A stretch of 64,000 bases of DNA from Streptosporangium sp. NBC_01756. Lineage in GTDB: Bacteria; Actinomycetota; Actinomycetes; Streptosporangiales; Streptosporangiaceae. The stretch covers positions 2,418,001 to 2,482,000 of the forward strand of contig NZ_CP109130.1 in assembly GCF_035917975.1 (NCBI RefSeq), in the 5' to 3' direction. A program made the translations under genes and the position numbers. The notes beneath the pieces were generated by a model that was not told the origin of the DNA, searched no databases, and saw nothing but the letters and a program-made list of their open reading frames with translations. Shown here in pieces: positions 35,301-46,608 of this stretch (within the stretch, counting starts at the first letter, position 1; each line of letters begins with the position of its first letter).

Positions 35301-38300
35301 CTCCTCAACACCCCCCACCAACACCTGAACCTGAACCCCACCACGCACCGGCACCACCAACGGCGCCCGCAACGTCAACTCCTCCAACACATCACAACCG
35401 ACCTGATCCCCCGCCCGAATCGCCAACTCGACGAACCCGGTGCCAGGGAACACGACGGCGTTGCCGACTACGTGGTCGGCCAGCCACGGATGCGTCGCCA
35501 GCGACAACCGGCCGGTGAGCACCACCCCGTCGGAATCGGCCAGCATCACGGCGGCACCGAGCAACGGATGATCGGCCGAGGTCAGGCCCGCCGCTGTCAC
35601 ATCTCCTGCCTTGGACGGCGCGTCCAGCCAGAACCGCTGCCGCTGGAAGGCGTAGGTGGGCAGCTCGACCTGCTCGGCCCCGCTCCCGGCGAAGATCGTC
35701 TGCCAGTTCACGGCCACGCCGTCCGCGTGCAGCCGGGCGAGCGCGGTGAGCAGTTCGGGCTCCTCGTCGCGGTTACGGCGCAGCACCGACACGGAGGTCA
35801 CGTCCTCGCCGGTCACACAGCCGGCGGCCATCGCCGACAGCACCGCGTCCGGACCCAGCTCGACGAACGTCGTGACACCGGAGGACTCCAGCCACGCCAC
35901 CCGATCGGTGAACCGGACCGCGTCCCGCACATGCCGCACCCAGTACTCCGGGTCCCGCACCTCCGCCAGGGCGATCGGGACCGCGGGCGGGTGGTAGGTC
36001 AGCCCTTCGGCGACCGCCCGGAACTCGGCCAGCATCGGCTCCATCAGAACCGAATGGAACGCGTGGGAGACCTTCAACCGGGTGGTCTTACGGCCCTCGG
36101 CGGCGAACCGGGCGGCGATCTCCACCACCGCGTCCTCCACCCCCGACACCACCACCGACCGCGGACCGTTCACCGCCGCGACACTCACCCGCCCAGCGAA
36201 CCCAACCCCCGAGACGACCGCCGACCGCGGGCCGTTGGCCGCCACGGTGCTCACCCGCCCGGCAGCCTCCGCCCCCGGACCCGTCCCGCCATCGATCAGC
36301 GCGAGCACTTCCTCCTCGGTCGCCTGAATCGCGACCATCGCCCCACCCGCCGGGAGCGCCTGCATCAACCGGCCCCGAGCCGCCACCAGCGCGCACGCAT
36401 CCGACAGGGACAACACCCCCGCCACATGCGCCGCCGCCAACTCCCCAATCGAATGCCCCGCCAGGTAGTCCGGCCGCACCCCCCACGATTCGACGAGCCG
36501 GAACAGCGCCACCTCGACCGCGAACGTCGCCGTCTGAGTGAACACCGTCTGATTCAGCAACTCCGCGTCGGCGCCCCACATCACCTCACGCAGCGGAACA
36601 TCCAACAGCGGATCAAGCTCGGCCAGCACCGCGTCCAACGCCTGCGCGAACACCGGGAAAGCCGCATACAACTCCCGGCCCATCCCCAACCGCTGCGCGC
36701 CCTGACCGGTGAACAGGAACGCCGTCGAACCGGTCGTGGCCACCCCACGCACCACACCCGGACCATCGCCGGCCACCGCCGCCAGACCATCCAGCAGCTC
36801 CTGCCGGTCACCGCCCATCACCACCGCACGGTGCTCCAGCGCCGCCCGGCCCGTCGCCAGCGAGAACCCGACGTCGAGGGGGCGGAGCTCCGGTCGCTGC
36901 TCCAGGTGCGCCAGCAGCCGTCCGGCCTGGGCGTGCAGGCCCGCGGCGCTCCGCCCGGAGACGAGCCAGGGCAGCGGCGCACCGGCCGATCGGCCCGCCG
37001 GGGCCACGGGTGCGTCCGTCTCCTCCGTCGGAGCGTCGTCCTCGACGACCTCTTCGATGATCACGTGCGCGTTGGTGCCGCTGACGCCGAACGACGAGAC
37101 GCCCGCGCGGCGCGGGTGGTCGTTCTCCGGCCACGGGACCGCCTCGGTCAGCAGCTTCACGCTCCCCGCCGACCAGTCGACGTGCGAGGAGGGCGTCTCG
37201 GCATGGAGCGTCTTCGGCAGCACCCCGTGGCGGATGGCCATGACCATCTTGATGATCCCGCCGACGCCCGCCGCGGCCTGGGCGTGGCCGATGTTCGACT
37301 TGATGGAGCCCAGCCAGAGCGGCCGGTCCGCCGGCCGGTCCTGGCCGTAGGTGGCCAGCAGCGCCTGCGCCTCGATCGGGTCGCCCAGCGTCGTTCCGGT
37401 GCCGTGCCCCTCGACCGCGTCGATCTGCCCGGCGGGCACGCGCGCGTTGGCGAGGGCCTGGCGGATCACCCGCTGCTGCGACGGACCGTTCGGCGCGGTC
37501 AACCCGTTGGACGCGCCGTCCTGGTTGATCGCCGAACCGCGGACCACGGCGAGCACCGGGTGCCCGTTGCGCCGCGCGTCCGAGAGCCGCTCAAGCAGCA
37601 GCACCCCGGCTCCCTCCGACCAGCCCGTGCCGTCCGCGTCCTCGGAGAACGCCTTGCAGCGACCGTCGGGGGCCAGTCCGCGCTGGCGGCTGAACGCGAC
37701 GAACGGCGCCGGGGTGGACATCACCATCACCCCACCGGCCAGGGCCATCGTGCACTCCCGCTGCCGCAGCGCGTGCGCGGCCAGGTGGAGGGCCACCAGA
37801 GAGGAGGAGCAGGCGGTGTCCACCGTCACGGCCGGGCCCTGAAGGCCCAGTGTGTAGGACACCCGGCCGGAGATCACCGCGGCGGCGCTACCCGTGCTCA
37901 TGTACGCCTCGGCCTCCGCGGGGGAGGCGTCCATCAGGTCGGCGTAGTCCTGGATGCCGGAACCGGCGAACACCCCGACCTGGCCGCCGCGCATGGAGTC
38001 GGGGTCGATGCCCGCCCGCTCGAACGCCTCCCAGGACAGCTCCAGCATGAGGCGCTGCTGCGGGTCGGTCGCGAGGGCCTCGCGCGGACTCATCCCGAAG
38101 AAGCCGGGGTCGAAGTCCGCGACACCCTCCACGAACCCGCCCTCGCGCACGTAGCTCGTACCGGACTGGTCCGGGTCGGCGGCGTGCAGCCGTTCGAGAT
38201 CCCAGCCCCGGTCGGCCGGGAACTCGGAGATCGCGTCCACCCCGCCGGCCACCAACCGCCACAGATCCTCCGGGGACGTGACCCCGCCCGGATAGCGGCA

Positions 38301-38426
38301 GCTCATCGCGACGATCGCGATCGGCTCCAGATCCTCGCTCTCCACCTCACGCAGTCGCCGCCGAGTCTGGTGGAGGTCCGCGGTGACCTTCTTCAAATAA
38401 TCGAGGAGCTTCTCGTCGTTCGCCAT
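17331..38426 (-). CDS. Four-module type I PKS, each KS-AT-DH-KR-ACP
   Basis: A 7031-residue protein with an N-terminal docking coiled coil ([11 protein letters not shown]...) and an acidic C-terminal docking region. KS cysteines, all in DTACSSS, are at residues 206, 1932, 3673 and 5427. ACP serines are at 1715, 3450, 5205 and 6907, so each module is about 1740 residues. Each module has a malonyl-type AT (GHSIGE, HAFH), a DH with the catalytic His and a later LLDAxxH-type Asp, and a KR with a nucleotide-binding GGTG and a catalytic Tyr; there is no ER. KRs of the first and fourth modules have the B-type LDD motif; the second and third read ADN. ATs of the first three modules carry the tandem 22-residue insertion. 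The protein should install four successive conjugated double bonds. The ATG at 38426 is 30 bp after the previous PKS stop. Confidence 0.96.
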   Translation of the reverse strand: MANDEKLLDYLKKVTADLHQTRRRLREVESEDLEPIAIVAMSCRYPGGVTSPEDLWRLVAGGVDAISEFPADRGWDLERLHAADPDQSGTSYVREGGFVEGVADFDPGFFGMSPREALATDPQQRLMLELSWEAFERAGIDPDSMRGGQVGVFAGSGIQDYADLMDASPAEAEAYMSTGSAAAVISGRVSYTLGLQGPAVTVDTACSSSLVALHLAAHALRQRECTMALAGGVMVMSTPAPFVAFSRQRGLAPDGRCKAFSEDADGTGWSEGAGVLLLERLSDARRNGHPVLAVVRGSAINQDGASNGLTAPNGPSQQRVIRQALANARVPAGQIDAVEGHGTGTTLGDPIEAQALLATYGQDRPADRPLWLGSIKSNIGHAQAAAGVGGIIKMVMAIRHGVLPKTLHAETPSSHVDWSAGSVKLLTEAVPWPENDHPRRAGVSSFGVSGTNAHVIIEEVVEDDAPTEETDAPVAPAGRSAGAPLPWLVSGRSAAGLHAQAGRLLAHLEQRPELRPLDVGFSLATGRAALEHRAVVMGGDRQELLDGLAAVAGDGPGVVRGVATTGSTAFLFTGQGAQRLGMGRELYAAFPVFAQALDAVLAELDPLLDVPLREVMWGADAELLNQTVFTQTATFAVEVALFRLVESWGVRPDYLAGHSIGELAAAHVAGVLSLSDACALVAARGRLMQALPAGGAMVAIQATEEEVLALIDGGTGPGAEAAGRVSTVAANGPRSAVVSGVGFAGRVSVAAVNGPRSVVVSGVEDAVVEIAARFAAEGRKTTRLKVSHAFHSVLMEPMLAEFRAVAEGLTYHPPAVPIALAEVRDPEYWVRHVRDAVRFTDRVAWLESSGVTTFVELGPDAVLSAMAAGCVTGEDVTSVSVLRRNRDEEPELLTALARLHADGVAVNWQTIFAGSGAEQVELPTYAFQRQRFWLDAPSKAGDVTAAGLTSADHPLLGAAVMLADSDGVVLTGRLSLATHPWLADHVVGNAVVFPGTGFVELAIRAGDQVGCDVLEELTLRAPLVVPVRGGVQVQVLVGGVEESGGRRLTVHSRGGESVPWTLHAEGVLASGGAAVSFEPVPWPPAGATAIDLDGLYAGFAEGGLTYGPVFQGLQAAWRSGDSDEVFAEVALPEQAVSHAERLGLHPALLDACIHGATFTGLLGDQAVLPFAWSGVTLHASGASTARVRLSPSEAGGLAMSVADGDGRPVATVRSLALRPVSVEQLAAVGSSSAESLFEVAWSSVQAPVSSVPVSWASWEASAEGGLVPEVVVLKCGPAGDVAGVHAGVVRVLGVVQEWLAEERFAASRLLVLTRGAVALPGEDVDDLAGAAVWGLVRAAQLENPSRLLLADLDADLDAEPDVSAIVSCGEPQVVVRGGVVHGARLVRAVPAGDGPVSRFAGRVLVTGGTGGLGALVARHLVVEHGVRELLLVSRRGLDAPGASDLARELTGLGAEVTVAACDVADREALAELLAGVELGGVVHTAGVLDDGVVGSLTPERMAAVLRPKVDAAWNLHELTAGMDLSAFVVFSSLTGVLGNAGQGNYAAANAYLDALAVHRRARGLAGQSLAWGLWAQAGGGMAHTLSAGDRSRISQGGVIPLPTDEGLALFDAAPGVGASVVVPAKLNLAALRAQGEHLPKLFHALVPSVRRRSVAGQSGQAGPSALRQKLAALPEEEWEAALLELVLIQVAAVLGHAGPETVEAERAFSELGFDSLTAVEFRNQLNAATGLRLPPTLVFDYPAPVVLANFLLSQVSGAEVRAAAVTATTTATDEPIAIVGMACRYPGGVTSPEDLWRLVAGGVDAISEFPANRGWDVEQLYDPTAERPNTSYTREGGFLHDADEFDPAFFGISPNEALVMDPQQRLLLETSWEAFERAGIDPATLKGSTTGVFAGMMYHDYAANSSTGAIASGRVSYVFGLEGPSVSVDTACSSSLVALHLAIQALRSGECSLALAGGVAVMASPEVFVEFSRQRGLSPDGRAKSFAASTDGTSWGEGVGMLLVERLSDARRNGHPVFAIVKGSAVNQDGASNGLTAPNGPSQQRVIRQALANAGLTSAGVDAVEAHGTGTTLGDPIEAQALLATYGQDRPEDRPLWLGSIKSNMGHTQAAAGVAGIIKMVMAMRHGVLPRTLHVDEPTPQVDWSAGNVKLLTEAVEWSRNGRPRRAGISSFGLSGTNAHVILEQPPAEDEPEPPRPADGAPLPWVLSGKTPEALREQAVRLLEHIGQSSELSLTDVAFSLATTRVALEQRAVVVAGDRQELLDGLAAVAGDGPGVVRGLARAKGSTAFLFTGQGAQRLGMGRELYAAFPVFADALDAVLAELDGHVGRSLREVMWGADAELLNQTVFTQTATFAVEVALFRLVESWGVRPDYLAGHSIGELAAAHVAGVLSLPDACALVAARGRLMQALPAGGAMVAIQATEEEVLALIDGGTGPGAEAVGRVSAATADGPRSAVVSGAEFAGRVSVAAVNGPRSVVVSGVEDAVVEIAARFTAEGRKTTRLKVSHAFHSVLMEPMLAEFRQVAEGLTYHPPTIPVALAEVQDPEYWVRHVRDAVRFTDRVAWLESSGVTTFVELGPDAVLSAMAADCVTDDEGVTFVPALRRDRDEARMLVGGLARLHVHGTRVDWRAFFAGSGAHRIDLPTYAFQRQPYWLDARDYLISSWFGEDAGNVASAGLEAVAHPLLGAVVTSPDSDKVVFTGRLSLDVQSWIADHDVLGSVLLPGTGFVELAIRAGDHVGCDVLEELALRAPLVLTAQVGRQVQVIVDAPDTSGRRSVSVYSRGDDESDLPWTLHAEGVLATGATEPQADLAVWPPEGSTPLNVTDAYDFLHGQGYGYGPAFQGLKAAWRRGEEVFAEVALPEQAHEDAARFGLHPALLDAAMHAALFDDDGRRGGETVLPFVWNGVSLYAAGASELRVRIASVGEGDIALTVADATGQPVLSVDRLVGRPVSVEQLDSARRHESLFRIEWSAPTGLPAPTAQVDGWVVVGAGEELSSLGGVVPGVVVVECAAPSGEVLSDVRTVGGHALGVVQEWLAEERFAASRLVVVTRGAVAVEPDEDVDVRQAPVWGLVRAAQAENPGRFVLVDVDGTEDLSWLVGVLGDEPEVAVRRGEVRVPRLSRVAVTAAVPDWGTGAVLVTGGTGGLGALVARHLVVEHGVRELVLTSRRGLDAPGAVELQRELSGLGAEVAVVACDVADRDAVAALVAGIGSLTGVVHAAGVADNGLVGALTAERLDAVLAPKADAAWHLHELTAELGLSAFVLFSSAGGLVLAAGQGNYAAANVFLDALAAHRRASGLPATAMAFGLWGVETGLTQLLTEAEERMRRLGLPALPAEEGLAMFDAAVGAEHAALVPLRVDTSLLRNRGDELPALLRGLVRLPARQVARASAAASGGGGGELERRLAGLDGDERARVLLDLVRGQVAAVLGHASTDAVESDRAFKELGFDSLTAVELRNGLNTATGLRLPATLVFDYPTSQAVADHIGATLSGTVSGVSAAVAVRTPVDDDAIAIVGMACRYPGGVTTPEDLWRLVADGVDAVSGFPTDRDWDVDGVYDPEPGIEGKSYAREGGFLYDAAYFDPGFFGISPNDALYMDPQQRLLLETSWEAIERAGIDPAALKGSRTGVFAGVMYHDYGLGKEAGTTSGGSLVSGRVSYTLGLEGPSVSVDTACSSSLVALHLAIQALRTGECELALAGGVAVMGTPDMFVEFSRQRGLAADGRCKSFAASADGTGWAEGAGLLLVERLSDAQRNGHPVLAIVRSTAVNQDGASNGMSAPNGPSQQRVIRQALANGGLTTADVDAVEAHGTGTTLGDPIEAQAVIATYGQDRPEDRPLWLGSIKSNMGHAQAAAGVAGVIKMVQAIRNGLLPKTLHLDEPTPQVDWSAGNVRLLAEPVSWPETGRPRRAAVSSFGISGTNAHVIVEEAPAVEAAGLPVAGGSFGPWVVSGKSPQALRAQAGKLRSHVESLPEDGLAVVGSALATTRAALEYRAVLLGEDRAAMLDGLAVLADGSTGVSAGEGVVQDSVRSGRLAFLFTGQGAQRLGMGRELYAAFPVFADALDAVLAELDPLLDVPLREVMWGADAELLNQTVFTQTATFAVEVALFRLVESWGVRPDYLAGHSIGELAAAHVAGVLSLSDACALVAARGRLMQALPAGGAMVAIQATEEEVLALIDGGTGPGAEAAGRVSTVAANGPRSAVVSGVGFAGRVSVAAVNGPRSVVVSGVEDAVVEIAARFAAEGRKTTRLKVSHAFHSVLMEPMLAEFRQVAEGLTYHPPTVPIALAEVRDPEYWVRHVRDAVRFTDRVAWLESSGVTTFVELGPDAVLSAMAAGGVADEDGMAFVSVLRRGRDERRELLSALGRAYARGIALDWKAFFSGAAVTGIDLPTYAFQREHFWLPEATGGGDPASIGLGSVEHPLLAAVLASPESDGVAFTGRLSLTTHPWLADHKVGETVVFPGTGHVELAIHAGDHVGCEVLEELTLQAPLVLPERGGVQVRVAVGSDDGSGARTVTIHSRRDDEADLPWTLHAEGLLATGALTPGFDLTAWPPEGATAIDLEGAYDVLLAQDYGYGPTFQGLKAAWRRGDELYAEVALPENARADAGRFGLHPALLDAAMHVGLFDDDGRRDGETVLPFVWNAVALHAVGATELRVRNIPAGPDSLSMEVADGTGRPVLSIGSLVSRQVSAEQLTATQDGRSQSLFKVDWIEVPALSPQEAVEDVWVAVGPGGLGLGDEITVLADMAALGEAVGAGHPVPDVVVAECVAPSGEVLSDVRTVGGHALAAIQGWLAEERFAASRLVVVTRGAVAVEPDEDVDVRQAPVWGLVRAAQAENPGRIVLVDVDGTEDSARVLPRIAGSGEPELAVRRGEVRVPRLSRVAVTAAVPDWGTGAVLVTGGTGGLGALVARHLVVEHGVRELVLTSRRGLAAPGAVELQRELSGLGAEVTVAACDVADRDALAELVAGIGSLTGVVHAAGVADNGLVGALTAERLDAVLAPKADAAWHLHELTADLGLSAFVLFSSAGGLVLAAGQGNYAAANVFLDGLAAHRRASGLPATAMAFGLWGVGTGLSRWLSEADLARMKRQGLPAFTGEEGLALFDAALASGEAALAPIRIDPAALRTRTDAIPALLRGLVRLPSRQVARAGAAAGGGELERRLAGLGEDERARVLLDLVRRQVAAVLGHASIDAVESDRAFQELGFDSLTAVELRNRLNEATGLRLPATLVFDYPSSEAVADHLGAAFTGTVRTVETVAAVRTPVDDDAIAIVGMACRYPGGIATPEDLWRLVDGGVDAISEFPADRGWDEAVYDPEPGAAGRTYAREGGFLYDAAEFDPGFFGISPGEALYMDPQQRLLLETSWEAIERAGIDPAALKGSRTGVFAGVMYHDYGLGREAGSTSAGSLVTGRVSYTLGLEGPSVSVDTACSSSLVALHMASQALRLGECSLALAGGVTVMSTPDMFVYFSTQRGLAADGRCKSFAAAADGTGCSEGVGMLVLERLSDAERNGHTVLAVVRGSAVNQDGASNGMTAPSGPSQQRVIRQALANAGLTSADVDAVEAHGTGTKLGDPIEAQALLATYGQDRPEDRPLRLGSIKSNMGHTQAAAGVAGIIKMVQAIRYGTLPRTLHVDEPSTQVDWASGAVELLREPVEWPRNGHPRRAGISSFGLSGTNAHVIVEEAPTGPEATEPVPQPSADGALVPWALSGKTPEALREQAERLLDHVGQRPELGLADVALSLATSRSVLEHRAVVVAGDRQGLLDGLAEVADGGPGTVRGLARGKGSVAFLFTGQGAQRLGMGRELYETFPVFADTLDEVLAELDGHLDLPLREVMWGHDADLLNQTAYTQTALFAVEVALFRLVESLGVRPDYLAGHSIGELAASHVAGVLSLPDACTLVAARGRLMQALPQGGAMIAVQATEEEVLPLVTDRVSIAAVNGPRSVVVSGVADVVEEIAARLTAEGRKTTRLRVSHAFHSVLMEPMLAEFRQVAEGLSYGVPRIPVVSNLTGELAETQDADYWVRHVREAVRFADGVRWLTDRGVTRFLELGPDGVLSAMGHGCVGDDIGALFVPATRRDRSEEHELVVAISRLYANGVPVNWEAFFTGSGARRVELPTYAFQRQRFWLDAQRAVGDVTSAGLSAADHPLLGAAVTLADSGGTVFTGRLSVATHPWLADHKVGETIVFPGTGFVDLAIRAGDQVGCEVIEELTLQAPLVVPARGAVQLQVAIGAADDSGTRRLTVHSRGEESAPWTLHAEGVLAPGAPEPRADLTAWPPAGATPVDVTDAYEVLRGRGYGYGPIFQGLKAAWTSADDVFAEVVLPEEAHEDAARFGLHPALLDAAMHAVLVEGAGDGPAVLPFAWTGVTLHATGASAVRVRISRFGPESIGLAVADTAGRPVLSVGSLVSRPVSVEQLAAAGTAAHDWLFEVTWAPTRVPVPPASVSWAFWEAPGTEVPEVLVLECGPAGDVAGDVARDVAGVHAEAHRVLGVVQEWLAEERFAASRLLVLTRGAVALPGEGVSDLAGAAVWGLVRAAQLENPGRLLLADLDAEPDVAAIVASGEPQVAIRGGVVHAVRLARASARAEEGTPATAFGPEGTVLVTGGTGALGAVVARHLVVEHGVRELLLVSRRGLDAPGASDLARELAGLGARVEVAACDVADREALAELLAGVELGGVVHTAGVLDDGMVGSLTPERMDVVLRPKVDAAWNLHELTAGMDLSAFVVFSSVAGVLGNAGQGNYAAANAYLDALAVHRRARGLAGQSLAWGLWAQGGGMAGSLGEVELQRMGRIGVGALSVEQGLSLFDAAVGLDAAAVVPVRLDLKVLGQAGEELPPIYRSLVPVVRRRSSAGEVDADTLLRRLTGLDADERGAVLLDLVVTHVAAILGHSGSDAIEPERAFSELGFDSLTAVEFRNRLNAATGLRLPPTLVFDYPNAVALAEHLGTELSPEPGTGGEHETGEEQIRRILQAIPLSRLREAGLMDVILELGGAGAPPSEDADEEQESIDTMDTESLISMALNGFDSDDATQEA
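17829..18461 (-). repeat. KR-region block nearly identical to 12369-13001
   Basis: Partner of the block in the terminal module, in the fourth module of the 7031-residue PKS. The match breaks down towards 18461, where the coding sequence changes after the [10 protein letters not shown] segment. The KR of the first module (about 33720-34080) is also closely related. Confidence 0.85.
18989..19032 (-). repeat. 12-bp tandem repeat in PKS linker
   Basis: Three full copies and one partial copy of CCCCGGCCACAT (one with a C-to-T change) encode a [12 protein letters not shown] run in the structural KR part of the fourth module. The corresponding stretch of the terminal module has a single copy, so this is an in-frame expansion. 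Confidence 0.85.
25734..25865 (-). repeat. Tandem 66-bp unit inside AT domain, third module of four-module PKS
   Basis: Two adjacent 66-bp units (25800-25865 and 25734-25799) have the same arrangement as at 15069-15200. The upstream linker IDGG...AG is also shared. Confidence 0.85.
30969..31100 (-). repeat. Tandem 66-bp unit inside AT domain, second module of four-module PKS
   Basis: Two adjacent 66-bp units (31035-31100 and 30969-31034) occur here. The first unit is more diverged than in the other modules, reading [10 protein letters not shown] at its start. Confidence 0.85.
34351..34374 (-). repeat. 12-bp direct duplication in PKS linker
   Basis: Two exact copies of TCGGCGTCGAGA encode the DADLDAEPD stretch in the structural KR subdomain of the first module. 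A second in-frame 12-bp slippage event in the equivalent linker region is at 18989. Confidence 0.8.
36126..36257 (-). repeat. Tandem 66-bp unit inside AT domain, first module of four-module PKS
   Basis: Two adjacent 66-bp units (36192-36257 and 36126-36191). This AT block is close to identical to that of the third module (25734-25865). Confidence 0.85.
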
Positions 38427-38456
38427 GTCAGCTCACGAGGTCCTTTCGTTACGAGG

Positions 38457-41400
38457 TCAGGCGAGCCCAAGTTCACGGTCGATGAAGTCGAAGACGTCGT
38501 CGGCGGACGCGGCGTCGAACCGGACGGCGGCGTCGGCGTCAGGGGTGTCGTTGAGCCTGGCCAGCAGAGCCTGCAGGCGTCCGGAGATCCGGGTGCGCTC
38601 GATCTCGACCTGGTCCGGCTGGAGCGCGGCCACCGCCTGTTCCAGCCGGTCCAGTTCGGCGAGCACGGGGAGGACCTGCGCCCCGCCGTCCTGGCAGAGC
38701 TCCGAGCGGAGATACTCGGCGAGCGCGGTGGGGGTCGCGTGGTCGAACACCATGGTGGTGGGCAGTTTCCTGCCGGTCGCGGCGCTCAGCCTGGTGCGCA
38801 GGTCGACCGCGGCCACCGAGTCGAATCCGAGGTCGTCGAAGGCCCGGGCGGGGTCGACGGTCGCCGGGTCGTCGTAGCCGAGCAGGACCGCCACGTGCGA
38901 GCGGACCAGGTCGAGCAGCGCGTGGCCCTGCTCCGCGGGAGCCATGCCGGCCAGGCGTGACGCCAGTTCCTCTCCGCCGGACGCGCCGGACTCGGTGTCG
39001 CCGTCGAGGACCGCACGGGCCTCGGGCAGGGCGTCCAGCAGCGGGCGGGGACGGGCGAGCGTGTAGGTGGGCACGAAGCGCGGCCAGTCGAAGTCGGCCA
39101 CCACCGGGTGGCTCTCGTCGCGGCCGAGCACCTGCTCCAGGGCGCCGATCGCCAGCCTGGGCGGCATGGCGGGGGCTCCGATCCGCCGCATGACGGCGCT
39201 GAGCTCGGCGTCGACCATGCCGCCCTCCCAGGAGCCCCAGGCGATGGAGGTCGCCACGAGCCCGCGTGATCTACGCAGGTGGGCGAGGCCGTCCAGGTAG
39301 GCGTTCGCGCTGGCGTAGGCGCTCTGTCCGGCGCTGCCCCAGATCGCGGCGCCGGAGGAGAACAGCACGAAGGCGTCGAGCGGCCGGTCGGCGAGCAGCT
39401 CGTGCAGATGGGCGGCTCCGAGGATCTTGGCCTGACCGACCTCGGCGAACTCCTCCAGCGTGAGTTCGGGCAGCGAGGCGATCCGCTGCGACACACCGGC
39501 GGCGTGCACGACGGCCGTCAGCGGCAGGTCCTCGGGCACGGAGCCGAGCAGCCCGGCCAGCGCGTCGCGGTCGGCGACGTCGCATGCCGCCACCGTGACC
39601 CGGGTGCCGAGCGCGGACAGCTCGTCGGCCAGTTCCGCGGCGCCGGGGGCGGCGAGCCCCCGCCTGCTGGTGAGCACCAGATGTTCCGCGCCGTTGCCCG
39701 CCAGCATGCGTGCCACGTGGGCACCCAGTCCGCCGGTCCCCCCGGTGATCATGACCGTCCCGCGCGGTCGCCAGGATCCTGCCCGGCTGGCTGGCGCGCG
39801 CACCAGCCGGCGGGCGAAGACACCGTCCGGGCGGATCGCGAGCTGGTCCTCGCGGCCGGCCCCGGACAGGACGTCGCACAGCCGGTTCACGGACTGTCCG
39901 TCGGGGGCGGCGGGCAGGTCGACGATCCCGCCCCAGGTGTCGGGGCTTTCCAGGGCGAGTCCGGTGGCCAGGCCCCAGATCGAGGTCAGGGAGGGGTCGA
40001 CCGGCTCTCCGTCCACGGCCACCGCGGCGGAGGTGACGCACCACAGGGGTGCGGTGATCCCGGCTTCCCCGAGTGCCTGCGCCAACGTGACCGTGTCGGC
40101 GCAGCCTCGGGTCAGCTCCGGGTGGTGCGGGTGCGGGCGATCGTCGAAGGCGAGCAGGGAGAGAACCCCCGCCGGGGCCTCCTGCGCCGCCAGCCGTACG
40201 GCGAGCTCCGCGCGGTCGTCACCGGCCACCTCGACGGGCACGATCCGTGCCCCCTGTGCGGCGAGCACCTCTGTGATCGCGGCTATCGGCCGGTCCTCGC
40301 CTCCGCCGGTGGGAACGGCGACGAGCCATGTCCCGTCGAGCCGTTCCCGTGGCGGCTCGGCCACCGGCTGCCACTCCACGCGGTACCGCCAGGAGTCGAG
40401 GACGGTCTGCTCCCGGTGCCGCAGCCGCCAGGCCGTCATCGCGGGTGCGACCTGGCCGAGCACGGACGCGTCGACGTCCATCTCACCGGCCAGCGCGGCC
40501 ACGTCCTCGCGGGCCAGCGCGGCCCAGAAGGCCGCGTCCGCCGGGTCTGCGGCCGGCTGTTCGGTGCTGTCCGCCCAGTAGCGGCGCCGCTGGAAGGCGT
40601 AGGTGGGCAGGTCCGTCCGTACGGCCCCGCTCCCGGTGAAGAACGCCCGCCAGTCCACCCGTGTGCCGTGGGCGTAGGCGAGGGCGAGCGCGGTGAGCAG
40701 TTCGGGCTCCTCGTCGCGATTACGGCGCAGCACCGACACGGAGGTCACGTCCTCGCCGGTCACACAGCCGGCGGCCATCGCCGACAGCACCGCGTCCGGA
40801 CCCAGCTCGACGAACGTCGTGACACCGGAGGACTCCAGCCACGCCACCCGATCGGTGAACCGGACCGCGTCCCGCACATGCCGCACCCAGTACTCCGGGT
40901 CCCGCACCTCGGCCAACGCGATCGGGACCGCGGGCGGGTGGTAGGTCAGCCCTTCGGCCACCGCCCGGAACTCGGCCAGCATCGGCTCCATCAACACCGA
41001 GTGGAACGCGTGGGAGACCTTGAGCCGGGTGGTCTTACGGCCCTCGGCGGTGAACCGGGCGGCGATCTCCACCACCGCGTCCTCCACCCCCGACACCACC
41101 ACCGACCGCGGACCGTTCACCGCCGCGATGCTCACCCGCTCGGTCACCAGCGGAAGCACTTCCTCCTCGGTCGCCTGAATCGCGACCATCGCCCCACCCG
41201 CCGGCAACGCCTGCATCAACCGGCCCCGCGCCGCCACCAGCGCGCACGCATCCGGCAGCGACAACACCCCCGCCACATGCGCCGCAGCCAACTCCCCAAT
41301 CGAATGCCCCGCCAGGTAATCCGGCCGCACCCCCCACGACTCCACCAACCGGAACAGCGCCACCTCAACCGCGAACGTCGCCGTCTGAGTGAACACCGTC

Positions 41401-43232
41401 TGGTTCAGCAGCTCCGCGTCATGCCCCCACATCACCTCACGCAGCGGAACATCCAGGTGCCCGTCGAGCTCGACGAGCACCGCGTCCAACACGTCGGCGA
41501 ACACCGGGAAAGCCGCATACAACTCCCGGCCCATCCCCAACCGCTGCGCACCCTGACCGGTGAACAGAAAAGCCGTCAGCGCGTCCGGCCGTGCGACACC
41601 CGTCGGCACGGAGGAGCTCTCAGCCGAGCCGTCGGCCAGCGCCCGCAGCCCGCGGAGAAGCTCATCGCGATCACGGGCGACCAGCACGGCGCGGTTCTCC
41701 AGCGGAGCCCGCGTGGTCGCCAGCGAGAATCCGATGTCGAGCGGGCGGAGCTCCGGCCGGGCCTCGACGTGCGCCACCAGCCTGGCCGCCTGATCGCGCA
41801 GGGCGGCGGCATTCTTTGCGGCGAGAGGCATCGGCACGACCGTGTCCCGAGCCGGCCCCGGGTCCACGACGGCCTCGACCGGCGGGGCCTCCTCCACGAT
41901 CACGTGGGCGTTGGTGCCGCTGAGGCCGAAGGAGGAGATGCCGGCGCGGCGGGGGCGCCCGAGTTTGGGCCAGGGGACCGCCTCGGTGAGCAGCCTGATG
42001 TTCCCGGCGGACCAGTCCACCTGCGGGGTCGGCTCGTCCACGTGCAGCGTCATGGGCAGCACCCCGTGGCGGATGGCCATGACCATCTTGATGATCCCGC
42101 CGACGCCCGCCGCGGCCTGCGCGTGGCCGATGTTCGACTTGAACGAGCCCAGCCAGAGCGGCCGGTCCGCCGGCCGGTCCTGCCCATAGGTCGCCAGCAA
42201 CGCCTGCGCCTCGATCGGATCGCCCAACCTCGTCCCCGTGCCGTGCGCCTCGACCGTGTCGATCTGGTCGGCGGACAGCTGGGCGCTCGCCAGTGCCTGC
42301 CGGATCACCCGCTGCTGCGACGGGCCGTTCGGCGCGGTCAGCCCGTTGGACGCGCCGTCGGAGTTCACCGCGCTGCCGCGGATGACGGCCAGCACCGGGT
42401 GCCCGTTGCGCTGGGCGTCCGACAGCCGCTCGACGACCAGCACGCCGACGCCCTCGCTCCATCCGGTGCCGTCGGCCGCCGCGGCGAAGGACTTGCACCG
42501 GCCGTCGGGGGCCATCCCTCGTTCCTGGCTGAAACCGACGAAGGACACCGGGGTGGCCATCACGGTCACCCCGCCGGCCAGCGCAAGCGAGCACTCCTCC
42601 GCCCGAAGCGCCTGGATCGCCCAGTGCAGCGCGACCAGCGACGACGAGCACGCCGTATCGACGGTGACCGCAGGCCCCTCCAGGCCGAAGTTGTAGGCGA
42701 CCCGGCCCGAGGCGACGCTGGCCAGACTGCCGATGTCCCCGCTCGCCGAGTAGTCGTGGTAGACGATCCCGGTGAAGACCCCGGTCCTGCTGCCCTTGAG
42801 CGACGTCGGGTCGATGCCCGCCCGCTCGATCGCCTCCCACGACGCCTCCAGCATCAGCCGCTGCTGGGGATCGGTCCCCTTTGCGTCCTTGGGGCTGATC
42901 TTGAAGAAGTCGGCGTCGAACTCGCCGGCGTCGTGCAGGAACCCGCCCTCTCTGGCGTACGTCTTGCCCGGTGTCGCCGGCTCGGGGTCGTACAGCGCCT
43001 CGACGTCCCAGCCGCGGTCGTCAGGGAAGGGTGTGACGCCCTCCCTGCCCGAGGCGACCAGATCCCACAGCTCCTCCGGCGAGCTGATGCCGCCGGGGAA
43101 GCGGCAGCTCATCGAGACGATCGCGATCGGCTCGTGCTGCCTGTCCTCCACATCGCGCAGCCGCCGCCGGGTCTGCTGGAGTTCCGTGGTGGCGCGTTTG
43201 AGGTATTCCCGCAGCTTCTCGTCGTTCCCCAT
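38457..43232 (-). CDS. Single-module type I PKS, KS-AT-KR-ACP with A-type KR
   Basis: A 1591-residue module that adds two carbons and reduces the beta-keto group to a hydroxyl. Order: docking coiled coil ([11 protein letters not shown]...), KS (Cys195 in DTACSSS), AT (GHSIGE, HAFH), KR and ACP (Ser1472), then a C-terminal docking helix. No DH is present; the AT passes through a short linker into the KR structural half. The KR lacks LDD and has a Trp (residue 1298, in [10 protein letters not shown]), the A-type signature, so its hydroxyl should have the opposite configuration to the B-type modules. I chose the ATG at 43232, preceded by GAGGGA, over an upstream in-frame ATG at 43370 that lies inside the previous gene. 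It starts 31 bp after that gene's stop. Confidence 0.95.
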   Translation of the reverse strand: MGNDEKLREYLKRATTELQQTRRRLRDVEDRQHEPIAIVSMSCRFPGGISSPEELWDLVASGREGVTPFPDDRGWDVEALYDPEPATPGKTYAREGGFLHDAGEFDADFFKISPKDAKGTDPQQRLMLEASWEAIERAGIDPTSLKGSRTGVFTGIVYHDYSASGDIGSLASVASGRVAYNFGLEGPAVTVDTACSSSLVALHWAIQALRAEECSLALAGGVTVMATPVSFVGFSQERGMAPDGRCKSFAAAADGTGWSEGVGVLVVERLSDAQRNGHPVLAVIRGSAVNSDGASNGLTAPNGPSQQRVIRQALASAQLSADQIDTVEAHGTGTRLGDPIEAQALLATYGQDRPADRPLWLGSFKSNIGHAQAAAGVGGIIKMVMAIRHGVLPMTLHVDEPTPQVDWSAGNIRLLTEAVPWPKLGRPRRAGISSFGLSGTNAHVIVEEAPPVEAVVDPGPARDTVVPMPLAAKNAAALRDQAARLVAHVEARPELRPLDIGFSLATTRAPLENRAVLVARDRDELLRGLRALADGSAESSSVPTGVARPDALTAFLFTGQGAQRLGMGRELYAAFPVFADVLDAVLVELDGHLDVPLREVMWGHDAELLNQTVFTQTATFAVEVALFRLVESWGVRPDYLAGHSIGELAAAHVAGVLSLPDACALVAARGRLMQALPAGGAMVAIQATEEEVLPLVTERVSIAAVNGPRSVVVSGVEDAVVEIAARFTAEGRKTTRLKVSHAFHSVLMEPMLAEFRAVAEGLTYHPPAVPIALAEVRDPEYWVRHVRDAVRFTDRVAWLESSGVTTFVELGPDAVLSAMAAGCVTGEDVTSVSVLRRNRDEEPELLTALALAYAHGTRVDWRAFFTGSGAVRTDLPTYAFQRRRYWADSTEQPAADPADAAFWAALAREDVAALAGEMDVDASVLGQVAPAMTAWRLRHREQTVLDSWRYRVEWQPVAEPPRERLDGTWLVAVPTGGGEDRPIAAITEVLAAQGARIVPVEVAGDDRAELAVRLAAQEAPAGVLSLLAFDDRPHPHHPELTRGCADTVTLAQALGEAGITAPLWCVTSAAVAVDGEPVDPSLTSIWGLATGLALESPDTWGGIVDLPAAPDGQSVNRLCDVLSGAGREDQLAIRPDGVFARRLVRAPASRAGSWRPRGTVMITGGTGGLGAHVARMLAGNGAEHLVLTSRRGLAAPGAAELADELSALGTRVTVAACDVADRDALAGLLGSVPEDLPLTAVVHAAGVSQRIASLPELTLEEFAEVGQAKILGAAHLHELLADRPLDAFVLFSSGAAIWGSAGQSAYASANAYLDGLAHLRRSRGLVATSIAWGSWEGGMVDAELSAVMRRIGAPAMPPRLAIGALEQVLGRDESHPVVADFDWPRFVPTYTLARPRPLLDALPEARAVLDGDTESGASGGEELASRLAGMAPAEQGHALLDLVRSHVAVLLGYDDPATVDPARAFDDLGFDSVAAVDLRTRLSAATGRKLPTTMVFDHATPTALAEYLRSELCQDGGAQVLPVLAELDRLEQAVAALQPDQVEIERTRISGRLQALLARLNDTPDADAAVRFDAASADDVFDFIDRELGLA

Positions 43233-43263
43233 CGGATCCCTCAACCCATCTCTGGCGTTCGTA

Positions 43264-46200
43264 CTACGAGATTCCGAGTTCGCTGTCGAGAACCTCGAAC
43301 AGCTCGTCGTCGGTGGCCGATCCGTAGTCGTGATCGGGCTCTTCCTGCGCGGACCCGCCGTGCTCGTCACGCCATCCGCGCAGCAGCGCCTCCAGCCTCG
43401 CGGTGACCCTGGTGAGGTCGGCCTCGGCCGGCGAGAGCTCGGACAGCGCCGCCTCCAGTCGCTCGACCTCTCCGAGCACCGGCTGGAGCGGGTCGGCGGA
43501 CTCCGGGTCGAGCGCGGCGGCGATGTGCTCCGCGACCACCCGAGACGTCGGGTAGTCGAAGATCAGGGTCACGGGGAGCGTGACCCCCGTGACGGCCTCC
43601 AGCCGTTTGCGCAGCTCCACCGCAGAGAGCGAGTCGAAGCCCAGCTCCTGGAAGGCGCGGTCGGGTTCCACCTCGTCCACGGACGCATGCCCGAGGACCC
43701 CCACGACGTATGTCCGCACGACCTCCAGCAGGATCCTGTCGCGCTCGTCCCCGGTACGCCCGGCCAGACGTTCGCGGAGATCGGCGGCGGCCTGGGCGAA
43801 CCGGTCAGCGCCCGGCTCCGTGCCGTCGGTGCCAGTCAGCGGATACTCCGCCGACACCTGGGCGAGGTCCGACATGCCCGCCGGCGACAACGCCGTGAGC
43901 CAGTACGGCCGGCGCTGGAAGGCGTAGGTGGGCAGGTCCACCACGCGCGCCGCGCTGCCGTCGTAGAACGCCTCCCAGTCCACGGAGGTGCCGCGGGCGT
44001 GAGCGCGGGCCAGCGCGGAGACCAGTTCGTGTTTCTCGTCGCGGTTGCGGCGCAGCACCGGGACGAAGGCCGTGCTCTCGCCGGTGGCGCTGTCGGCGGC
44101 CATCGCCGACAACACCGCATCCGGACCCAGCTCGACGAACGTCACGGCCCCGCGCTCCGCCAGCCACGCCACCCGATCGGTGAACCGGACCGCGTCACGC
44201 ACATGCCGCACCCAGTACTCCGGGTCCCGCACCTCCGCCAGAGCGATCGGGACCGTCGGCGGGTGGTAGGTCAGCCCTTCGGCGACCTGCCGGAACTCGG
44301 CCAGCATCGGCTCCATCAGAACCGAATGGAACGCATGGGAGACCTTCAACCGGGTGGTCTTACGGCCCTCGGCGGCGAACCGGGCGGCGATCTCCACCAC
44401 CGCGTCCTCCACCCCCGACACCACCACCGACCGCGGACCGTTCACCGCCGCGACACTCACCCGCTCGGTCACCAGCGGAAGCACTTCCTCCTCGGTCGCC
44501 TGAATCGCGACCATCGCCCCACCCGCCGGCAACGCCTGCATCAACCGGCCCCGCGCCGCCACCAACCGAGCCGCATCCGACAGGGACAGCACCCCCGCCA
44601 CATGCGCCGCGGCCAACTCCCCGATCGAATGGCCCGCCAGGTAGTCCGGCCGCACCCCCCACGATTCGACGAGCCGGAACAGCGCCACCTCGACCGCGAA
44701 CGTCGCCGTCTGGGTATAGACCGTCTGGTTCAGCAGCTCGGCATCGGCGCCCCACATCACCTCACGCAGCGGAACATCCAACAGCGGATCAAGCTCGGCC
44801 AGCACCGCGTCCAACGCCCGGGCAAAAGCCGGGAAGTGCGCGTGAAGGTCCTGGCCCATGCCGAGCCGTTGGGCACCCTGGCCGGTGAACAGGAACGCCG
44901 TCCGCCCGCCCGTGGCCACACCGGACACCGCACCGGGTCCGCCGTCGCGGGCCACGGCCAGGCCGTCCAGCAGCTCCTGCCGGTCACCGGCCACCACCAC
45001 CGCACGGTGCTCCAGCGCGGCACGGGTCGTGGCGAGCGAGAGGCCGACATCGGTCAGGCCCAGCTCCGGCCGCCGTTCGAGATGCGTCAGCACTCGATCG
45101 AGCTGCGCCGTCAGCCCGGCCGCGCTCTTGGCCGAGACCACCACCGGCACCACCGGCAGGGCCACGCCCGCGGTCTCCCGCTCCGGCTCCGGCTCGTCCT
45201 CGGGATCCTCGATGATCACGTGGGCGTTGGTGCCGCTCAGCCCGAACGACGAGATGCCCGCCCGCCGGGGCCGACCGGTCTCGGGCCAGGGGACCGCCTC
45301 GGTGAGCAGCTTCACGTTCCCCGCCGACCAGTCCACCTGCGGCGTCGGCTCGTCCACGTGCAACGTCCTGGGCAGCACCCCATGACGCATGGCCATGACC
45401 ATCTTGATGATCCCGGCCACACCCGCCGCCGCCTGGGTGTGACCCATGTTCGACTTGATCGACCCCAGCCAGAGCGGCTGATCCGCCGGCCGGTCCTGCC
45501 CGTAGGTCCCCACCAGCGCCTGCGCCTCGATCGGGTCGCCCAGCTTCGTACCGGTGCCGTGCGCCTCGACCGCGTCGATCTCCGACGCCGACAGTCGGGC
45601 ACTGGAGAGCGCCTGGCGGATCACCCGCTGCTGCGACGGGCCGTTCGGGGCGGTGAACCCGCTCGACGCGCCGTCCTGGTTGATCGCGCTGCCCTTGATG
45701 ACCGCGAGCACGGGATGTCCCTTGCGCCGGGCGTCGGACAGCCGTTCCAGGACCAGCATGCCGGCGCCCTCGGAGCAGCCCATGCCGTCCGTCGCCGCCG
45801 AGAAGGACTTGCACCGGCCGTCTCTGGCGAGACCGCCCTGCGTACTGAAATAGACGAACATCTCCGGCAGCGACATGACGGTCACGCCGCCGGCCAGCGC
45901 CAGCGTGCAGTCTCCTCGGCCGATCGCCTGGCAGGCCATGTGCAGGGCCACCAGGGAGGAGGAGCAGGCCGTGTCCACCGACACTGCCGGCCCCTCCAGC
46001 CCCAGCGTGTAGGAGACCCGGCCGGTGACCAGACTGCCCGCACTGGTACTGCCGGCCTCCCTGCCCAGTCCGTAGTCGTGGTACATCACCCCGGCGAACA
46101 CGCCGGTCCTGCTGCCCTTCAGCGACGACGGGTCGATACCGGCCCGCTCGATCGCCTCCCAGGACGTCTCCAGCAGCAACCGCTGCTGGGGATCCATGAC

Positions 46201-46557
46201 CAGGGCCTCGTTGGGACTGATCCCGAAGAAGCCCGGGTCGAACTCCGCCGCGTCGTGCAGGAAGCCGCCCTCACGCGCGTAGGTCTTGCCCGGCCTGCCG
46301 GGCTCGGGGTCGTAGACCGCCTCGTCCCAGCCGCGGTCGGCGGGAAACTCCGAGACGGCGTCCACGCCGTCGGCCACCAGCCGCCACAGGTCCTCGGGTG
46401 AGGTCACTCCACCCGGATACCGGCAGGCCATCCCCACGATCGCGATCGCGTCGTCGTCCGGTTTCCGTGCGGCTTCGGCAAGACACCTGCGAGCCTCGCG
46501 CAGGTCGGCGAGTGTTCGCTTGAGGTACTTGAGCAGCCTTTCCTCTTCTTCGGTCAC
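43264..46557 (-). CDS. Single-module type I PKS, KS-AT-ACP (non-reducing module)
   Basis: A 1097-residue extension module with no reductive domain, so it should leave a beta-keto group. Order: N-terminal coiled-coil docking helix rich in Glu, Leu and Arg, KS (Cys198 in DTACSSS), AT (Ser644 in GHSIGE, then HAFH), a short linker, ACP (Ser976 in [11 protein letters not shown]), and a C-terminal docking helix ending in [15 protein letters not shown]. It has an active KS Cys rather than the Gln of a KSQ loading domain, so it is an internal module and not a starter module. The start is GTG at 46557, with AAGGGA about 9 bases before it. It lies 51 bp downstream of the epoxidase gene. Confidence 0.95.
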   Translation of the reverse strand: MTEEEERLLKYLKRTLADLREARRCLAEAARKPDDDAIAIVGMACRYPGGVTSPEDLWRLVADGVDAVSEFPADRGWDEAVYDPEPGRPGKTYAREGGFLHDAAEFDPGFFGISPNEALVMDPQQRLLLETSWEAIERAGIDPSSLKGSRTGVFAGVMYHDYGLGREAGSTSAGSLVTGRVSYTLGLEGPAVSVDTACSSSLVALHMACQAIGRGDCTLALAGGVTVMSLPEMFVYFSTQGGLARDGRCKSFSAATDGMGCSEGAGMLVLERLSDARRKGHPVLAVIKGSAINQDGASSGFTAPNGPSQQRVIRQALSSARLSASEIDAVEAHGTGTKLGDPIEAQALVGTYGQDRPADQPLWLGSIKSNMGHTQAAAGVAGIIKMVMAMRHGVLPRTLHVDEPTPQVDWSAGNVKLLTEAVPWPETGRPRRAGISSFGLSGTNAHVIIEDPEDEPEPERETAGVALPVVPVVVSAKSAAGLTAQLDRVLTHLERRPELGLTDVGLSLATTRAALEHRAVVVAGDRQELLDGLAVARDGGPGAVSGVATGGRTAFLFTGQGAQRLGMGQDLHAHFPAFARALDAVLAELDPLLDVPLREVMWGADAELLNQTVYTQTATFAVEVALFRLVESWGVRPDYLAGHSIGELAAAHVAGVLSLSDAARLVAARGRLMQALPAGGAMVAIQATEEEVLPLVTERVSVAAVNGPRSVVVSGVEDAVVEIAARFAAEGRKTTRLKVSHAFHSVLMEPMLAEFRQVAEGLTYHPPTVPIALAEVRDPEYWVRHVRDAVRFTDRVAWLAERGAVTFVELGPDAVLSAMAADSATGESTAFVPVLRRNRDEKHELVSALARAHARGTSVDWEAFYDGSAARVVDLPTYAFQRRPYWLTALSPAGMSDLAQVSAEYPLTGTDGTEPGADRFAQAAADLRERLAGRTGDERDRILLEVVRTYVVGVLGHASVDEVEPDRAFQELGFDSLSAVELRKRLEAVTGVTLPVTLIFDYPTSRVVAEHIAAALDPESADPLQPVLGEVERLEAALSELSPAEADLTRVTARLEALLRGWRDEHGGSAQEEPDHDYGSATDDELFEVLDSELGIS

Positions 46558-46608
46558 CGACGACCATCCCTTACTCAGTCGGCACTTGAACGGACGCGCA
46601 CACCACCG

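Noticed and set aside
15069-36257. Repeated PKS blocks as CRISPR or mobile repeats
   Set aside because: All repeats are in frame within AT, DH or KR domains and vary as protein-coding sequence; there are no regular spacers.
43264-46557. KS-AT-ACP protein as a loading module
   Set aside because: Its KS has an active Cys in DTACSSS rather than the Gln of a KSQ loading domain, and it has an N-terminal docking helix, so it should receive a chain from an upstream protein.
1-46557. Enoylreductase domains
   Set aside because: In every DH-containing module the sequence passes from DH to the KR structural half without a second nucleotide-binding domain of ER type.
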